NCBI GenBank assembly: GCA_963755695.1
Contig: CAVWLB010000010.1
Location: forward strand, 1,674,001-1,738,000
From: QHWT01 sp963755695
GTDB lineage: Bacteria > Acidobacteriota > Vicinamibacteria > Vicinamibacterales > 2-12-FULL-66-21
DNA: 64,000 nt
Direction: 5' to 3'
Of the stretch, positions 40,147 to 49,488 are shown piece after piece. The notes beneath the pieces are model-generated. The model ran no database searches. It saw nothing but the letters and a program-made list of their open reading frames with translations, and was not told the DNA's origin. A program made the position numbers and the translations under genes. The stretch's first letter is position 1. Every line of letters begins with the position of its first letter.

Positions 40147-41169
40147 ATGGCAACCGTGGATCGCTTCAATCGCCCGCTGCGCAGCCTGCGCATTTCAGTG
40201 ACCGACCGGTGCAACCTGCGCTGTCGGTACTGCATGCCGGAGGCGGACTACGTGTGGCTCCCTCGCGAGAGCATCCTCACATTCGAGGAGACCGCGACGG
40301 TCGTGGATGCATTCACTTCGACCGGCGTCGATCGCGTCCGGCTCACGGGTGGAGAGCCGCTGTTGCGCCGAAATCTGCCGGAGCTCGTCGAACAGCTCGC
40401 GACGAAGCCGGCGATTGTCGATCTCTCGCTGACCACAAACGGCGTGTTGCTGCGCGATCAGGCCGCGGCTCTTCGCGCCGCGGGCCTCCACCGCATCACG
40501 GTGAGCCTGGATACTTTGAGCGGCGAGCGGTTCCGCACGCTGGCGCGGTTCGATGAGCTCGCCGCCGTCCTGGCGGGAATCGACGCGGCGTCGCGCGCCG
40601 GGTTTACGTCGCTCAAAATCGACACGGTCGTCATGCGCGGACGGAACGACGACGAGCTGATCCCGCTCATCGAGTTTGGAAAGTCGGTTGGCGCCGAGGT
40701 TCGCTTCATCGAGTACATGGATGTCGGCGGCGCCACCCACTGGTCGATGGACGCGGTGGTCTCACGCGAGGAGATGCTGTCGCGGCTGGCCTCGGTCTAC
40801 GGACCGATCGAACCGGTCGACGGACGCGACTCTGCACCGGCGGAACGATTCAGGCTCCAGGATGGCACGACGTTCGGCATCATTGCGTCGACGACCGAGC
40901 CATTTTGCGCGGCGTGTGATCGGAGCCGGTTGACCGCCGACGGGCTCTGGCTGCTGTGCCTTTATGCGCGCGGCGGGCTCGACCTGCGGCGGCCGCTTCG
41001 TGAGGGCGCGACGCGCGAGGAAATCGCGCAATTGATCACGACGGTGTGGTCGATGCGCGCCGATCGCGGCGCCGAAGAACGTCTGGGCACCGCCGCCCGC
41101 GAGCCATTGATTCCCGTCGCCGCCCTCAAGCGCGACGCGCACCTCGAAATGCACACCCGCGGCGGGTAA
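40147..41169 (+). CDS. moaA: GTP 3',8-cyclase MoaA
   Basis: Radical SAM enzyme starting molybdenum-cofactor synthesis (GTP to 3',8-cyclo-7,8-dihydro-GTP). The radical SAM cluster is CNLRCRYC (Cys22, 26, 29). The SAM GGEP motif is in RLTGGEPLLRR. The C-terminal second cluster is PFCAACDRSRL with a later Cys (LLCLYARGG). The chain ends in the essential Gly-Gly tail (TRGG). No other moa genes lie nearby; the cofactor would serve MsrP at 61.6-62.5 kb among others. No Shine-Dalgarno is evident before the ATG. I see no Moco-riboswitch-like leader; the upstream gap is 100 bases. Confidence 0.97.
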   Translation: MATVDRFNRPLRSLRISVTDRCNLRCRYCMPEADYVWLPRESILTFEETATVVDAFTSTGVDRVRLTGGEPLLRRNLPELVEQLATKPAIVDLSLTTNGVLLRDQAAALRAAGLHRITVSLDTLSGERFRTLARFDELAAVLAGIDAASRAGFTSLKIDTVVMRGRNDDELIPLIEFGKSVGAEVRFIEYMDVGGATHWSMDAVVSREEMLSRLASVYGPIEPVDGRDSAPAERFRLQDGTTFGIIASTTEPFCAACDRSRLTADGLWLLCLYARGGLDLRRPLREGATREEIAQLITTVWSMRADRGAEERLGTAAREPLIPVAALKRDAHLEMHTRGG

Positions 41170-41221
41170 CGGCTCGGCGTAAGACTGCTTGAAAGGTTGA
41201 AGCAACCAATCCGCAAACCCA

Positions 41222-42652
41222 TCACTTCGCGACTCTGAACGCGACGTACATCAAGTCTCCCTGCCGCTCGACGAGTAAGGCGACGGCGGATCCCGCCTTC
41301 AAGACCGCCGAGAGATTTTTCAGGTCGGTGATGTTCCTGACGGGCGTTCCGTTGATTGCGCGCACGATATCGCCCGGCTGCAGCTTGCCCTGCTGAGAGA
41401 ACGGCGCATCGGGTGCCACCACAACGACGACAGCGCCGGTATCCGACCGTCGCTCGGGCAGCAGCTTCGCGATGCGCTCGGTGAGATCGACCACGAGAAT
41501 CCCCAGCTCCGGCAGCAGCTCGCGCTGAATCGCGGCAATCTCGGCCAGCTGTCCGAGATCGTCTTCGCGTTCGGCAATCGTGACCGACAGCCTCTGGCGC
41601 TCTCCGCCACGCTGTACCTCCAGACGCACTACGTTCCCGATGGGACGCGTATAGAGATCCACTCGGAACTGCCGGCCGTTTTCCATTGGCTTGCCGTCGA
41701 GCGAGAGCACGATGTCGCCCGACTGCAGTCCGGCCTTGGCACCGGACCCTTTCGGGTCCACGTCGGCGAGAATCACGCCACCTTCCTCCGACAACCCGAG
41801 CGCTTCGGCCAGCACTGGCGTGATGGTCTGAGGCGAGACGCCCACGTCGCCGCGACGCACCCGTCCGTTGCTGCGGATCTGCGTGAATATGTTCTTGACG
41901 ATGTTGCTGGGGGCCGCAAAGCCGATGCCTTCGCTGCCGCCCGATTGCGAGTAGATGAGCGTATTGATGCCGACGAGATGCCCCTCGGCATCGACCAATG
42001 CGCCGCCACTGTTCCCAGGATTGATTGGCGCATCGGTTTGAATGTAGATCATCGGATCTTCCGGCTCGAGCTGTCGCGCCACCGCGCTGACCACCCCCAT
42101 CGTCACGCTCGACTCGAGACCGAGCGGACTGCCGAAGGCCATGACGATCTGTCCCGGACGGAGTGTGTCCGAATCGCCGAACGGCAGCGTCGGCAGACCT
42201 GCAGCCTCTACTTTGATGACGGCCAGATCGGTCTCGTGATCGATCCCGACGATCTTGCCGGCAACCAGGCGTCCACGTCGCTTCATGATCGAGCGCCCGG
42301 CCGCACTCCCGGTCGCAGCAATCGGAAGCTCGACCTCGAGCCGCGTCGCGTACTCGACAACGTGCGCGTTGGTGACGATGAAACCGTCGGCGTCGAGCAC
42401 GACTCCGGAACCGCTGCTCCGTTCCACTGTCGGTTCGCCGGGTGTGGTTTCATTCTGTTCTTCCTGCGGCGCGTAGCCGGTCACGAAGATCTGGACGATC
42501 GATGGGCTGACCTTTTCGGCGAGGTCCTGCAACGACTTCGACAGATCGCCGAGCGCGAGCTCGCGGCCGCGCGCGGCGGTCTGGGCGTCAACACCCGTTG
42601 CTCCTGTGAACAGAAGCGCACACGAAAGCGCGAGAGCGCGGATCGGCAGCAT
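41222..42652 (-). CDS. HtrA/Deg-type periplasmic serine protease with two PDZ domains
   Basis: Envelope protease/chaperone of the DegP family. I start at the ATG at 42652, giving a signal peptide (MLPIRALALSCALLFTGATG, then VDAQ); the frame extends nine codons upstream. The triad is His in VTNAHVV near 98, Asp in HETDLAVIKV near 144, and Ser in NPGNSGGALVD near 225. A PDZ domain follows at ~270-360 (GSGAKAGLQSGDIVLSLDGKP), with a second at ~385-475 (QQGKLQPGDIVRAINGTPV). It is downstream of a secreted cupin gene on the same strand, 85 bases away. Confidence 0.93.
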   Translation of the reverse strand: MLPIRALALSCALLFTGATGVDAQTAARGRELALGDLSKSLQDLAEKVSPSIVQIFVTGYAPQEEQNETTPGEPTVERSSGSGVVLDADGFIVTNAHVVEYATRLEVELPIAATGSAAGRSIMKRRGRLVAGKIVGIDHETDLAVIKVEAAGLPTLPFGDSDTLRPGQIVMAFGSPLGLESSVTMGVVSAVARQLEPEDPMIYIQTDAPINPGNSGGALVDAEGHLVGINTLIYSQSGGSEGIGFAAPSNIVKNIFTQIRSNGRVRRGDVGVSPQTITPVLAEALGLSEEGGVILADVDPKGSGAKAGLQSGDIVLSLDGKPMENGRQFRVDLYTRPIGNVVRLEVQRGGERQRLSVTIAEREDDLGQLAEIAAIQRELLPELGILVVDLTERIAKLLPERRSDTGAVVVVVAPDAPFSQQGKLQPGDIVRAINGTPVRNITDLKNLSAVLKAGSAVALLVERQGDLMYVAFRVAK

Positions 42653-42737
42653 CCGCTCAGAGTAGCACCGTATCGACACGTCGACCGGTCCACGCTGTGC
42701 GTTTGGCCGGAGTATCCGGCCAGGATCTGTGGTCGGA

Positions 42738-43220
42738 TCATGCGCCGCCTTTCGCGGTCACCTTGACCACGTAGTACAGAAACGGCGCCTTGACGTCCTT
42801 GAACAGGTGCGGCACGCCGCTGGGAATGATGATGACATCACCTTTGACGAGCGGGCGCGAATCGCCTCCGCTGATGCCATCACCACGGATTTCATCCGCC
42901 GCCATCGACGTGCCGCCCACGACTTGTCCACCGGTGACGAGCGTAGCCGTGCCTTCGACCACGTACATGATGTCCGTGTCGCGGGCGTGAACTTCCGCCT
43001 GGCCGTCGCGATCGCGCCGGCTGGCGCTGACTTTGTAGCTTCCGGTTTCGACGATGGGCTGACCCTTCGCGAACGCCGCCGCAACCTTGTCGGCGGGCAG
43101 ATACAGCACCGTGCCGCCCTCTGGCGCGGCCACCGGGCTCGTCTGCGCAGCCGCTGGCACCGTGGCAAGCGCCAACGCTCCTATGAAAACGGCAATCACG
43201 CACCGGGTGTTCGTCGTCAT
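42738..43220 (-). CDS. Exported single-domain cupin protein
   Basis: Small beta-barrel protein with a signal peptide (MTTNTRCVIAVFIGALALAT, cleavage after AAA) and a strong GGAGG before the start. The cupin core spans ~65-150, with metal-ligand candidates in VHARDTDIMYVVEGTATLV and the second motif PLVKGDVIIIPSGVPHLF; His, Asp/Glu and His are positioned as in metal cupins. A role in binding or converting a small molecule in the periplasm is plausible, but the substrate is unknown. It lies upstream of the HtrA gene and divergent from an MFS transporter. Confidence 0.82.
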   Translation of the reverse strand: MTTNTRCVIAVFIGALALATVPAAAQTSPVAAPEGGTVLYLPADKVAAAFAKGQPIVETGSYKVSASRRDRDGQAEVHARDTDIMYVVEGTATLVTGGQVVGGTSMAADEIRGDGISGGDSRPLVKGDVIIIPSGVPHLFKDVKAPFLYYVVKVTAKGGA

Positions 43221-43257
43221 TCCTTATTCCTCCTTCGCGCCTGTATCGTAGATCGCA

Positions 43258-44433
43258 ATGAAACGGCTGCTTCCACCACTGGCCGGCCTGGCGTTCATCA
43301 GCCTGGGACTGCCCGATGGCCTGCTCGGCGTGGCGTGGCCTTCGATTCGCGCGTTCTTTGGTCTCGAACTCGACCGGCTGGGAGCGCTCCTGATTTTGAC
43401 CACCGTCGGTTATGTAACGTCGAGCTTCTCGAGCGGCCGGCTGCTTCAACGGATGAACCTCGGAGCCGTCCTTGCCGTCAGTTGCGCTCTCACCGGCGCC
43501 GGCCTGCTCGGCTACGCCAACGCGACGTCGTGGCCGCTGATGCTCGCGCTCGGCATCGTGCTCGGCCTCGGCGCAGGCGCGATCGATGCCGCACTGAACA
43601 CCTACGCCGCGATCCATCTTGGTGCGCGCGCCTTGAACTGGCTGCACGCCTGCTATGGCGTTGGCGCAGCGACGGGTCCGATGATCATGACAGCGGTGAT
43701 GCAACGAGGCAGCCCGTGGCAGCGCGGTTATCTCATCGTCGCCGCCGCGCAGCTTGCGCTGGCGGGAGCCTTTACCCTCACCGCGGACTGGTGGCCAAAG
43801 ACGGGAGGACAGGCGCACGGTGCGGACGACGTGGCGGCGGCTCGCATGCCGGCTACGTTGCGAGAGGGGGCGGCGTGGCTCGGAATTGTGACATTTTTCC
43901 TCTACACCGGCGTCGAAGCGTCGATCGGAGCGTGGACCTTCACGTTGCTCACGGAAGGTCGGGGAGTTGCGCCGGCGCGAGCCGGTTTCGTGGCGAGCCT
44001 CTTCTGGGGAAGCCTGACGGCCGGGCGAGTCCTGGCCGGCACCGCAGGACACGCGGTCAAGGTACCAACCTTACTTCGCATCGCCGTCTGCGGCGTCGCG
44101 CTCGGGACCGCGCTGGTCTGGATGCGGGGGAACCTGTTGTCGACGGCTGCCGGAGTCGCGCTCGCCGGCTGCGCGTGCGGCCCGATCTTTCCCTTGCTCG
44201 TCGCGATGACGCCGTCGCGGGTCGGCTCCAGGCATGCCGCGAATGCCGTCGGATTTCAGATCGCCTCGGCTGCAGTCGGGCTCTCCGTGCTGCCCGGCGC
44301 GGTCGGGCTCGCGGCGACGACATGGGGCCTTGAAACGATCGGGCAGCTGTGCGTGGTCTTCAGCCTGGTGCTCGCCGGCTTGTGTGAGTCGTCGCTGCGA
44401 ATATCGGCGTCGCGAGCGGCTCCGGTCGCGTGA
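43258..44433 (+). CDS. MFS transporter
   Basis: Major facilitator superfamily protein with ~11-12 hydrophobic helices over 391 residues. The N-terminus opens with FISLGLPDGLLGVAWPSIR, typical of MFS proteins near the sugar/FucP-like and YbjJ groups. Loop 2-3 reads SSFSSGRLLQRMN. Cytoplasmic loop 6-7 is about residues 180-200. Direction of transport and substrate are not inferable. It is monocistronic, divergent from the cupin gene and convergent to the acyl-CoA synthetase (30-base gap). Confidence 0.85.
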   Translation: MKRLLPPLAGLAFISLGLPDGLLGVAWPSIRAFFGLELDRLGALLILTTVGYVTSSFSSGRLLQRMNLGAVLAVSCALTGAGLLGYANATSWPLMLALGIVLGLGAGAIDAALNTYAAIHLGARALNWLHACYGVGAATGPMIMTAVMQRGSPWQRGYLIVAAAQLALAGAFTLTADWWPKTGGQAHGADDVAAARMPATLREGAAWLGIVTFFLYTGVEASIGAWTFTLLTEGRGVAPARAGFVASLFWGSLTAGRVLAGTAGHAVKVPTLLRIAVCGVALGTALVWMRGNLLSTAAGVALAGCACGPIFPLLVAMTPSRVGSRHAANAVGFQIASAAVGLSVLPGAVGLAATTWGLETIGQLCVVFSLVLAGLCESSLRISASRAAPVA

Positions 44434-44463
44434 GCGCATTCACGTCTGTGCGCCCACGCTGAT

Positions 44464-46035
44464 TTACTGATGCGCGATGGCGGCGCGATTGCCTCGTAAC
44501 ACATATTTCTGGATCTTTCCGGTGGCGGTCTTCGGCAGCTGGGAAACGAAGTTCACCGAATGCGGCGCCTTGAAATGCGCCAGGTGGGTGCGTACGAACT
44601 GCTTGATCTCTTCCGGGTCTGCCACCTCGCCAGCGCGCACCACGACGAACGCGTGTGGTGCTTCGCCCCATCGCGTGTCGGGCATGCCGACCACTGCCGC
44701 CTCCTGCACTGCCGGATGCCGCAGCAGGACCCCTTCCACTTCTACGGACGAAATGTTTTCGCCGCCGCTGATGATCACGTCCTTGAGGCGATCGCGGATC
44801 TCGGCATATCCGTCTTCGTGGACGATCGCAGCGTCGCCGGTCTTGAACCAGCCGTCTCCCATCGCACGGTTCGTGGCCTCGGGATCCTGGTAGTAGCCGG
44901 CCATCACGACGTTGCCGCGAACCACGATTTCGCCAAGCGTGTGGCCGTCGCGCGGCACCTCGACTCCCGATTGATCGACGACCTTGAGCTCCCCTGAGGT
45001 GATCAGTTCGACACCCTGGCGCGCCTTGACTATCGCCTGTTGCGAGGCGCCCAGGCCGTCGTGTTCGGGCTGACGCTCGCAGATGGTAATGAACGGGGCC
45101 GTCTCGGTCAGACCGTAGACCTGGATCACGGACCAGCCAAGATCACGCTCGAGCCGTTCGATGGTTGCCGCGGCTGGTGGCGCCCCGGCCGTGATCACGC
45201 GGACGGGACGGCGAGCCTCGGGCGGCGCCGAAGATGCCGCGTTGGCAAGGCCAATCAGGATGGTTGGCGCCGCGCACAGCATCGTGATCGCTTCGCTGGC
45301 AATCAGCTCGAATACACGCGCGGGCTCCACTTTGGGCAGGCACACGTGGCGGCCACCGGCCGCGGTGACCGTCCAGGTGAACGTCCACCCATTGGCATGA
45401 AACATCGGCAGCGTCCACAGGTAGCGATCCGCTGCACTCATCGGAATATGAACCAGCGTGCCGACGCTGTTCATCCAGGCGTTACGGTGGGTAATCATCA
45501 CACCCTTCGGCTTCGACGTCGTCCCGCTGGTGTAGTTGATGGTCAGCAGGTCGCGTTCATCGATGGTGGCAGGCGTGAAGGCAGAGGGCGTGTCTGCGAC
45601 GAGCGTCTCGTAATCGAGCCAGCCGGCAGCGGATCCCGTGAGCGCAACGAACTGGCGTACCGCGGGTATGTCCTTTCGTATCTCGTCGACGGTGGCGAGA
45701 TAGTCGGCGTGGGCGCACACGACAGTCGCGCCGCTATGGGAGATCAGATACCGGAAATCGTCGGCGATGAGCCGGTAATTGAGCGGCACCAGCACCGCGC
45801 CGACGCGTGGCACCGCGTAGAAGGACTCGAGCTGTGCGTGCGTGTTGGGCGCGAGATAGGCCACGCGATCGCCGGGTCTGACGCCAGCCGATTGCAGCCA
45901 GGCGGACCACCGATCGCAGCGATCACCGAATTCGTCGTAGGTGTAGCGCCGGGCGCCGTCAACCACGGCTGTCCGGCGGCCATGAAGACGCCGGGCACGG
46001 CGGAAGAACTCGAGCGGCGTGAGGGCGACTTCCAT
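44464..46035 (-). CDS. AMP-forming acyl-CoA synthetase
   Basis: Adenylate-forming enzyme activating a carboxylic acid to its CoA thioester. The ATG at 46035 has GGGGAGG upstream and gives 523 residues (MEVALTPLEFFRRA); a longer frame begins with an unrelated stretch. The P-loop is INYTSGTTSKPKGVMITHRN near 164-183, the A5 region YGLTETAPF near 310, and A7-A10 are GWFKTGDAAI, EIRDRLKDVIISGGENIS and the catalytic Lys in LPKTATGKIQKY near 505. It resembles the medium-chain/DmdB-like branch; the substrate is uncertain. Confidence 0.93.
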   Translation of the reverse strand: MEVALTPLEFFRRARRLHGRRTAVVDGARRYTYDEFGDRCDRWSAWLQSAGVRPGDRVAYLAPNTHAQLESFYAVPRVGAVLVPLNYRLIADDFRYLISHSGATVVCAHADYLATVDEIRKDIPAVRQFVALTGSAAGWLDYETLVADTPSAFTPATIDERDLLTINYTSGTTSKPKGVMITHRNAWMNSVGTLVHIPMSAADRYLWTLPMFHANGWTFTWTVTAAGGRHVCLPKVEPARVFELIASEAITMLCAAPTILIGLANAASSAPPEARRPVRVITAGAPPAAATIERLERDLGWSVIQVYGLTETAPFITICERQPEHDGLGASQQAIVKARQGVELITSGELKVVDQSGVEVPRDGHTLGEIVVRGNVVMAGYYQDPEATNRAMGDGWFKTGDAAIVHEDGYAEIRDRLKDVIISGGENISSVEVEGVLLRHPAVQEAAVVGMPDTRWGEAPHAFVVVRAGEVADPEEIKQFVRTHLAHFKAPHSVNFVSQLPKTATGKIQKYVLRGNRAAIAHQ

Positions 46036-46167
46036 GAAACGCCTCCCCGTGGCCACCATTATGAGGTTGGTGAAAAAGCTGATGTCAATGGCAAATGCTG
46101 ACGACAAAAGAGGTGTGGAGTCCGGGTGGCGGTCAGCATTTGCTCGAGGCCTGAGGCCGCGAGGCCC

Positions 46168-46662
46168 CTAATGGACCTTTTCGATGTGCACGAGATAGGC
46201 CTCGACCATCAGGAGGTTCTTTTCGCCGGAGGCGCGAATGACACTGAGCAGCCGATCCATCTTGACCACTTCCTCGAGCTGCTCGTCGATGAACCATTGC
46301 AGAAAGCTCTGCGACAGGTAGTCGTTCTCCTTCACGGCAATTTCCATCAGCCCGGTGATTTGTTGCGTTACCTCCTGCTCCCACGTCAGCGCGGCCTCGG
46401 CCGCTTCCTCCGCCGACGCGAAGGTGGGTTTCGGCGCAGGAATCGCCGGAATCCGCAGCTCCGATTTCGTGTCGAGCAGATACTGGACGAACTTCATCGC
46501 GTGCTGCTTCTCTTCTTCGGCCTGCTCGAAGAACAGCTTCGAGAGCAGGGTCAGCTGGCGCTGGCGAAAGTGCGCGGCGATGCTCAGGTACTGCATATGC
46601 GCCCCGAACTCGTTTCCAATCTGCTCGTTGATAGCTCGCGCAAGGTTACGGCTGATTAACAC
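46168..46662 (-). CDS. Bacterial ferritin (Ftn type)
   Basis: Iron-storage four-helix-bundle protein forming 24-mers. I choose the GTG at 46662, preceded by GGAGG, giving MLISRNLARAINEQIGNEFG (~164 residues); a TTG 12 codons upstream is possible. Ferroxidase ligands are present: Glu in NEQIGNEFGAHMQYLS, the EQAEEEKQHAMKFVQYL motif, and Glu/Gln in the ENDYLSQSFLQWFIDEQLEE segment. No heme-binding Met of the bacterioferritin type is evident. It is divergent from the succinate dehydrogenase operon across a 98-base gap. Confidence 0.92.
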   Translation of the reverse strand: MLISRNLARAINEQIGNEFGAHMQYLSIAAHFRQRQLTLLSKLFFEQAEEEKQHAMKFVQYLLDTKSELRIPAIPAPKPTFASAEEAAEAALTWEQEVTQQITGLMEIAVKENDYLSQSFLQWFIDEQLEEVVKMDRLLSVIRASGEKNLLMVEAYLVHIEKVH

Positions 46663-46692
46663 GGCTTCGATCCTCCGGCTCAATTCTATCCC

Positions 46693-46721
46693 TTGCAATC
46701 CGCTCCTGCGCCCAGTATCGT
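46693..46721 (+). promoter_or_regulatory. Candidate promoter of the succinate dehydrogenase operon
   Basis: TTGCAA (46693-46698), 17-base spacer, TATCGT (46716-46721): 4/6 matches to each sigma-70 hexamer. A run of seven T follows. GGGAG lies about seven bases before the ATG at 46761. Confidence 0.45.
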
Positions 46722-46760
46722 TTTTTTACATACGCTCGATTCGCGCCCGGGAGACACTCG

Positions 46761-47561
46761 ATGGCACAGGCCGCGTGGCCATTGGTTCAGCGCAAGTTCG
46801 GAGAAACAACTCGTCGTGATGCCTGGTGGATTCAGCCGCTCGTCGTTTTTCTCGCGCTGTCTGCCTTCATCGTCTACGCAACGTGGGCGGCATTTCAGGG
46901 GGACCATTTCGAGTACGGTCCATACCTGTCGCCGTTCTATTCGCCGCTGCTCTTCGGCGACAGTTCGCACGCCTGGTTCGGTCCGAAGCCGGGATGGTGG
47001 CCGGCCGCGCTCCCCTTCTCCGCCGCGCTGCTCATTCTTTGGGCTCCAGGCGGATTCCGGTTCACGTGTTACTACTATCGCGGCGCGTATTACAAGGCTT
47101 TCTGGGCTGATCCGCCGGGGTGCACGATTGGTGAGCCGCGAAAGAGCTATCTCGGCGAGCGTTCCTTCCCGCTGGTGCTGCAGAACGTGCACCGGTACTT
47201 CCTGTATCTCGGTCTGATTTTCATCTGCATCCTGTCCGCGGACGCCGTCCAGTCCTTCCGGTTCACCGGTGCTGACGGCGCGAGGCATTTCGGCGTCGGC
47301 GTCGGAAGCCTGGTGCTGACGATCAATACGCTGATGCTTGCGGGCTACACGTTCAGTTGCCATTCGTTGCGTCACCTGATCGGCGGGCGTCGCGACGAGC
47401 TGTCCTCTTCGGCGGCCAGGTGGACCTGCTACTCGTGCGTGTCCTCGCTCAACCGTCGCCACCAGGTCTTCGCCTGGCTGAGCCTGTTCTCGGTCGGCTT
47501 CGCCGACGTTTATGTCCGTCTGTGTTCGATGGGAATCTGGACGGATCTCAGGCTGCTCTAA
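46761..47561 (+). CDS. Succinate dehydrogenase membrane-anchor (cytochrome b-like) subunit
   Basis: Single large anchor protein (266 residues) with five predicted membrane helices. It is of the kind found with actinobacterial/acidobacterial type succinate dehydrogenases rather than the small SdhC+SdhD pair. Candidate heme-ligand histidines are in VLQNVHRYFLYLG and SCHSLRHLIGG. The N-terminus has the aromatic WWIQPLVVFLALSAF helix. It is first in an operon with the flavoprotein (start eight bases after its stop) and iron-sulfur subunits. It feeds electrons from succinate to the quinone pool. No sdhD-like gene is present. Confidence 0.87.
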   Translation: MAQAAWPLVQRKFGETTRRDAWWIQPLVVFLALSAFIVYATWAAFQGDHFEYGPYLSPFYSPLLFGDSSHAWFGPKPGWWPAALPFSAALLILWAPGGFRFTCYYYRGAYYKAFWADPPGCTIGEPRKSYLGERSFPLVLQNVHRYFLYLGLIFICILSADAVQSFRFTGADGARHFGVGVGSLVLTINTLMLAGYTFSCHSLRHLIGGRRDELSSSAARWTCYSCVSSLNRRHQVFAWLSLFSVGFADVYVRLCSMGIWTDLRLL

Positions 47562-47568
47562 CCGTTCG

Positions 47569-49383
47569 ATGGACTTCGAGACCCAGGACTACGATGTACT
47601 CGTAATCGGCGCAGGCGGCGCCGGCCTTCGCGCTGCGATCGAGGCGTCGGCTGCCGGCGTCAAGGTCGGCCTGATTTGCAAGTCGCTCCTAGGCAAGGCG
47701 CACACGGTGATGGCCGAAGGGGGCGTCGCGGCGGCGCTGGCCAACGTCGACGACCGCGACAGCTGGAAGGTGCATTTCGCCGATACGATGCGCGGCGGCC
47801 AGTACGTCAACAACTGGCGCATGGCCGAACTGCACGCGAAGGAAGCGCCGGCTCGGGTCCGCGAGCTCGAAGCGTGGGGCGCCGTGTTCGATCGCACCGC
47901 TGACGGCCGCATCCTCCAGCGCAACTTCGGCGGCCATCGTTATCCGCGTCTCGCACACGTCGGCGATCGTACCGGCCTCGAGCTGATTCGAACGCTGCAG
48001 GATCAAGGGGTCCATCGCGGCATCGACGTCCACATGGAGTTCACCGTCGTGTCACTGCTGACGACAGACGGCCGTGCCTCCGGTGTCGTCGGCTACGAAC
48101 GCGAGCGCGGCCGCTTCAAGGTGTTCGGCGCCGGCGCGGTGATTCTGTCGACCGGAGGAGCGGGCCGGGCGTACCAGGTCACGAGCAACAGCTGGGAAGG
48201 GACCGGAGACGGTCATTCGCTCGCCTATCACGCAGGCGCCGAGCTGATGGACATGGAATTCATCCAGTTCCATCCAACGGGCATGATCTGGCCGCCGAGC
48301 GTTCAGGGAATTCTCGTGACCGAGGGTGTTCGCGGTGAAGGCGGAATCCTGCTGAACAAGGACGGACGCCGCTTCATGTTCGATGACATCCCGGAAGCCT
48401 ATCGCAACCAGACCGCCGACAACGAAGACGAGGGCTGGCGGTACACTCAAGGAGACAAGAATGCGAGGCGGCCGCCGGAACTGTTGACGCGCGATCACGT
48501 CGCGCGCTGCATCATGCGCGAGGTCAGGGAGGGACGCGGCAGCCCGCACGGCGGCGTGTTCCTCGACATCGCGTGGATCAAGAAGAGGCTGCCGCAGAGC
48601 GAGGAACATATTCGCCGCAAGCTGCCGAGCATGTATCACCAGTTCAAGGAACTCGCCGACATCGACATCACGAAGGAGCCAATGGAGGTGGGACCGACGA
48701 CCCACTACATCATGGGCGGCGTACGGGTCGACAGCGACACACAAATGTCGAGCGTGCAGGGGCTGTTTGCGGCGGGTGAATGCGCAGCCGGCATCAATGG
48801 CGCCAACCGCCTCGGCGGCAACTCGCTGTCAGACCTGCTGGTGTTTGGAAAACGGGCCGGGGAACATGCGGCCGCATTCGCCCGCCAGCACGGGCGCACC
48901 GGGATCGATTCGCGCGCGGCTGGGGCGGCCGCCGACCGGGCACTGAAGCCTTTCGAACCCGCAGGAAACGGCGGTGAGAATCCGTATGCGATCCAGAGCG
49001 CACTGCAGGAAATGATGCAAAGCCTGGTCGGCATCGTCCGCACCGAATCCGAGATGCAGCGCGCGCTCGAGGAACTGTCAAGGCTCAGGGCCCGCGCCGA
49101 GCGGGCCGGGGTCACCGGTCACCGCGAATACAATCCTGGCTGGCACACGTCGATCGATCTCGGTCATCTGCTCACCGTGTCCGAGGCGATTACGCGATCG
49201 GCAATCGAGCGCAAGGAGAGCCGTGGCGGTCATTTCCGAGAGGATTTCCCGAACAAGGATCCCGAGTTCGCAACCTTCAACATGGTGACGGTCAAGGGAC
49301 CAGATGGCTCGATGGAGGTCCGCCGCGTGCCGCTTCCGGAGATGCCGGCGGAGTTGAAACAGATTATCGAAGAACAGAAATAA
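47569..49383 (+). CDS. sdhA: Succinate dehydrogenase / fumarate reductase flavoprotein subunit
   Basis: FAD-binding catalytic subunit oxidising succinate to fumarate. The ATG at 47569 gives MDFETQDYDVLVIGAGGAGL; 604 residues. Seen are the dinucleotide fold GAGGAGLRAAIEAS (~13-26), the flavinylation His in KAHTVMAEGGVAAAL near 45-59, the substrate loop EFIQFHPTGM near 232, THYIMGGVRVD near 380, and the GGNSLSDLLVFGKRAG segment. The C-terminal domain has the usual NPGWHTSIDLG. It follows the anchor gene by 7 bases and precedes sdhB by 105 bases of hairpin repeats. Confidence 0.97.
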   Translation: MDFETQDYDVLVIGAGGAGLRAAIEASAAGVKVGLICKSLLGKAHTVMAEGGVAAALANVDDRDSWKVHFADTMRGGQYVNNWRMAELHAKEAPARVRELEAWGAVFDRTADGRILQRNFGGHRYPRLAHVGDRTGLELIRTLQDQGVHRGIDVHMEFTVVSLLTTDGRASGVVGYERERGRFKVFGAGAVILSTGGAGRAYQVTSNSWEGTGDGHSLAYHAGAELMDMEFIQFHPTGMIWPPSVQGILVTEGVRGEGGILLNKDGRRFMFDDIPEAYRNQTADNEDEGWRYTQGDKNARRPPELLTRDHVARCIMREVREGRGSPHGGVFLDIAWIKKRLPQSEEHIRRKLPSMYHQFKELADIDITKEPMEVGPTTHYIMGGVRVDSDTQMSSVQGLFAAGECAAGINGANRLGGNSLSDLLVFGKRAGEHAAAFARQHGRTGIDSRAAGAAADRALKPFEPAGNGGENPYAIQSALQEMMQSLVGIVRTESEMQRALEELSRLRARAERAGVTGHREYNPGWHTSIDLGHLLTVSEAITRSAIERKESRGGHFREDFPNKDPEFATFNMVTVKGPDGSMEVRRVPLPEMPAELKQIIEEQK

Positions 49384-49408
49384 GGCGCCTCTGAAAAGGC
49401 GCCCTACA
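49384..49408 (+). repeat. GGCGCC hairpin repeat, copy 1 (sdhA-sdhB gap)
   Basis: Starts right after the sdhA stop: GGCGCCT/AGGCGCC stem of 7 bp with a 6-nt loop, followed by CTACA. Matching copies are at 49432-49456 (inverted) and 56690-56713. Confidence 0.6.
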
Positions 49409-49431
49409 ATCGAATTTGGAACAAGGGACGC

Positions 49432-49456
49432 GGTAGGCGCCTCTTTCTGAGACGCC
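49432..49456 (-). repeat. GGCGCC hairpin repeat, copy 2 (inverted)
   Basis: Reverse-complement version of the 49384 copy, with one mismatch in an 8-bp stem. The two copies face each other across 23 bases and could also pair with one another. Confidence 0.55.
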
Positions 49457-49463
49457 GCTTGGG

Positions 49464-49480
49464 CCGGGTTATAGACCCGG
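49464..49480. repeat. CCGGGT/ACCCGG palindrome over the sdhB leader
   Basis: 6-bp stem, 5-nt loop (TATAG). It abuts the GGGAG ribosome-binding site of sdhB, so it may affect its accessibility. A second palindrome of this kind is at 57648-57665. Confidence 0.5.
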
Positions 49481-49488
49481 GGGAGCCC

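Noticed and set aside
42704..42722. Terminator between the cupin gene and htrA (TGGCCGGA/TCCGGCCA hairpin)
   Set aside because: The 8-bp hairpin is real but is not followed by a T-run on the minus strand, so I do not call it an intrinsic terminator.
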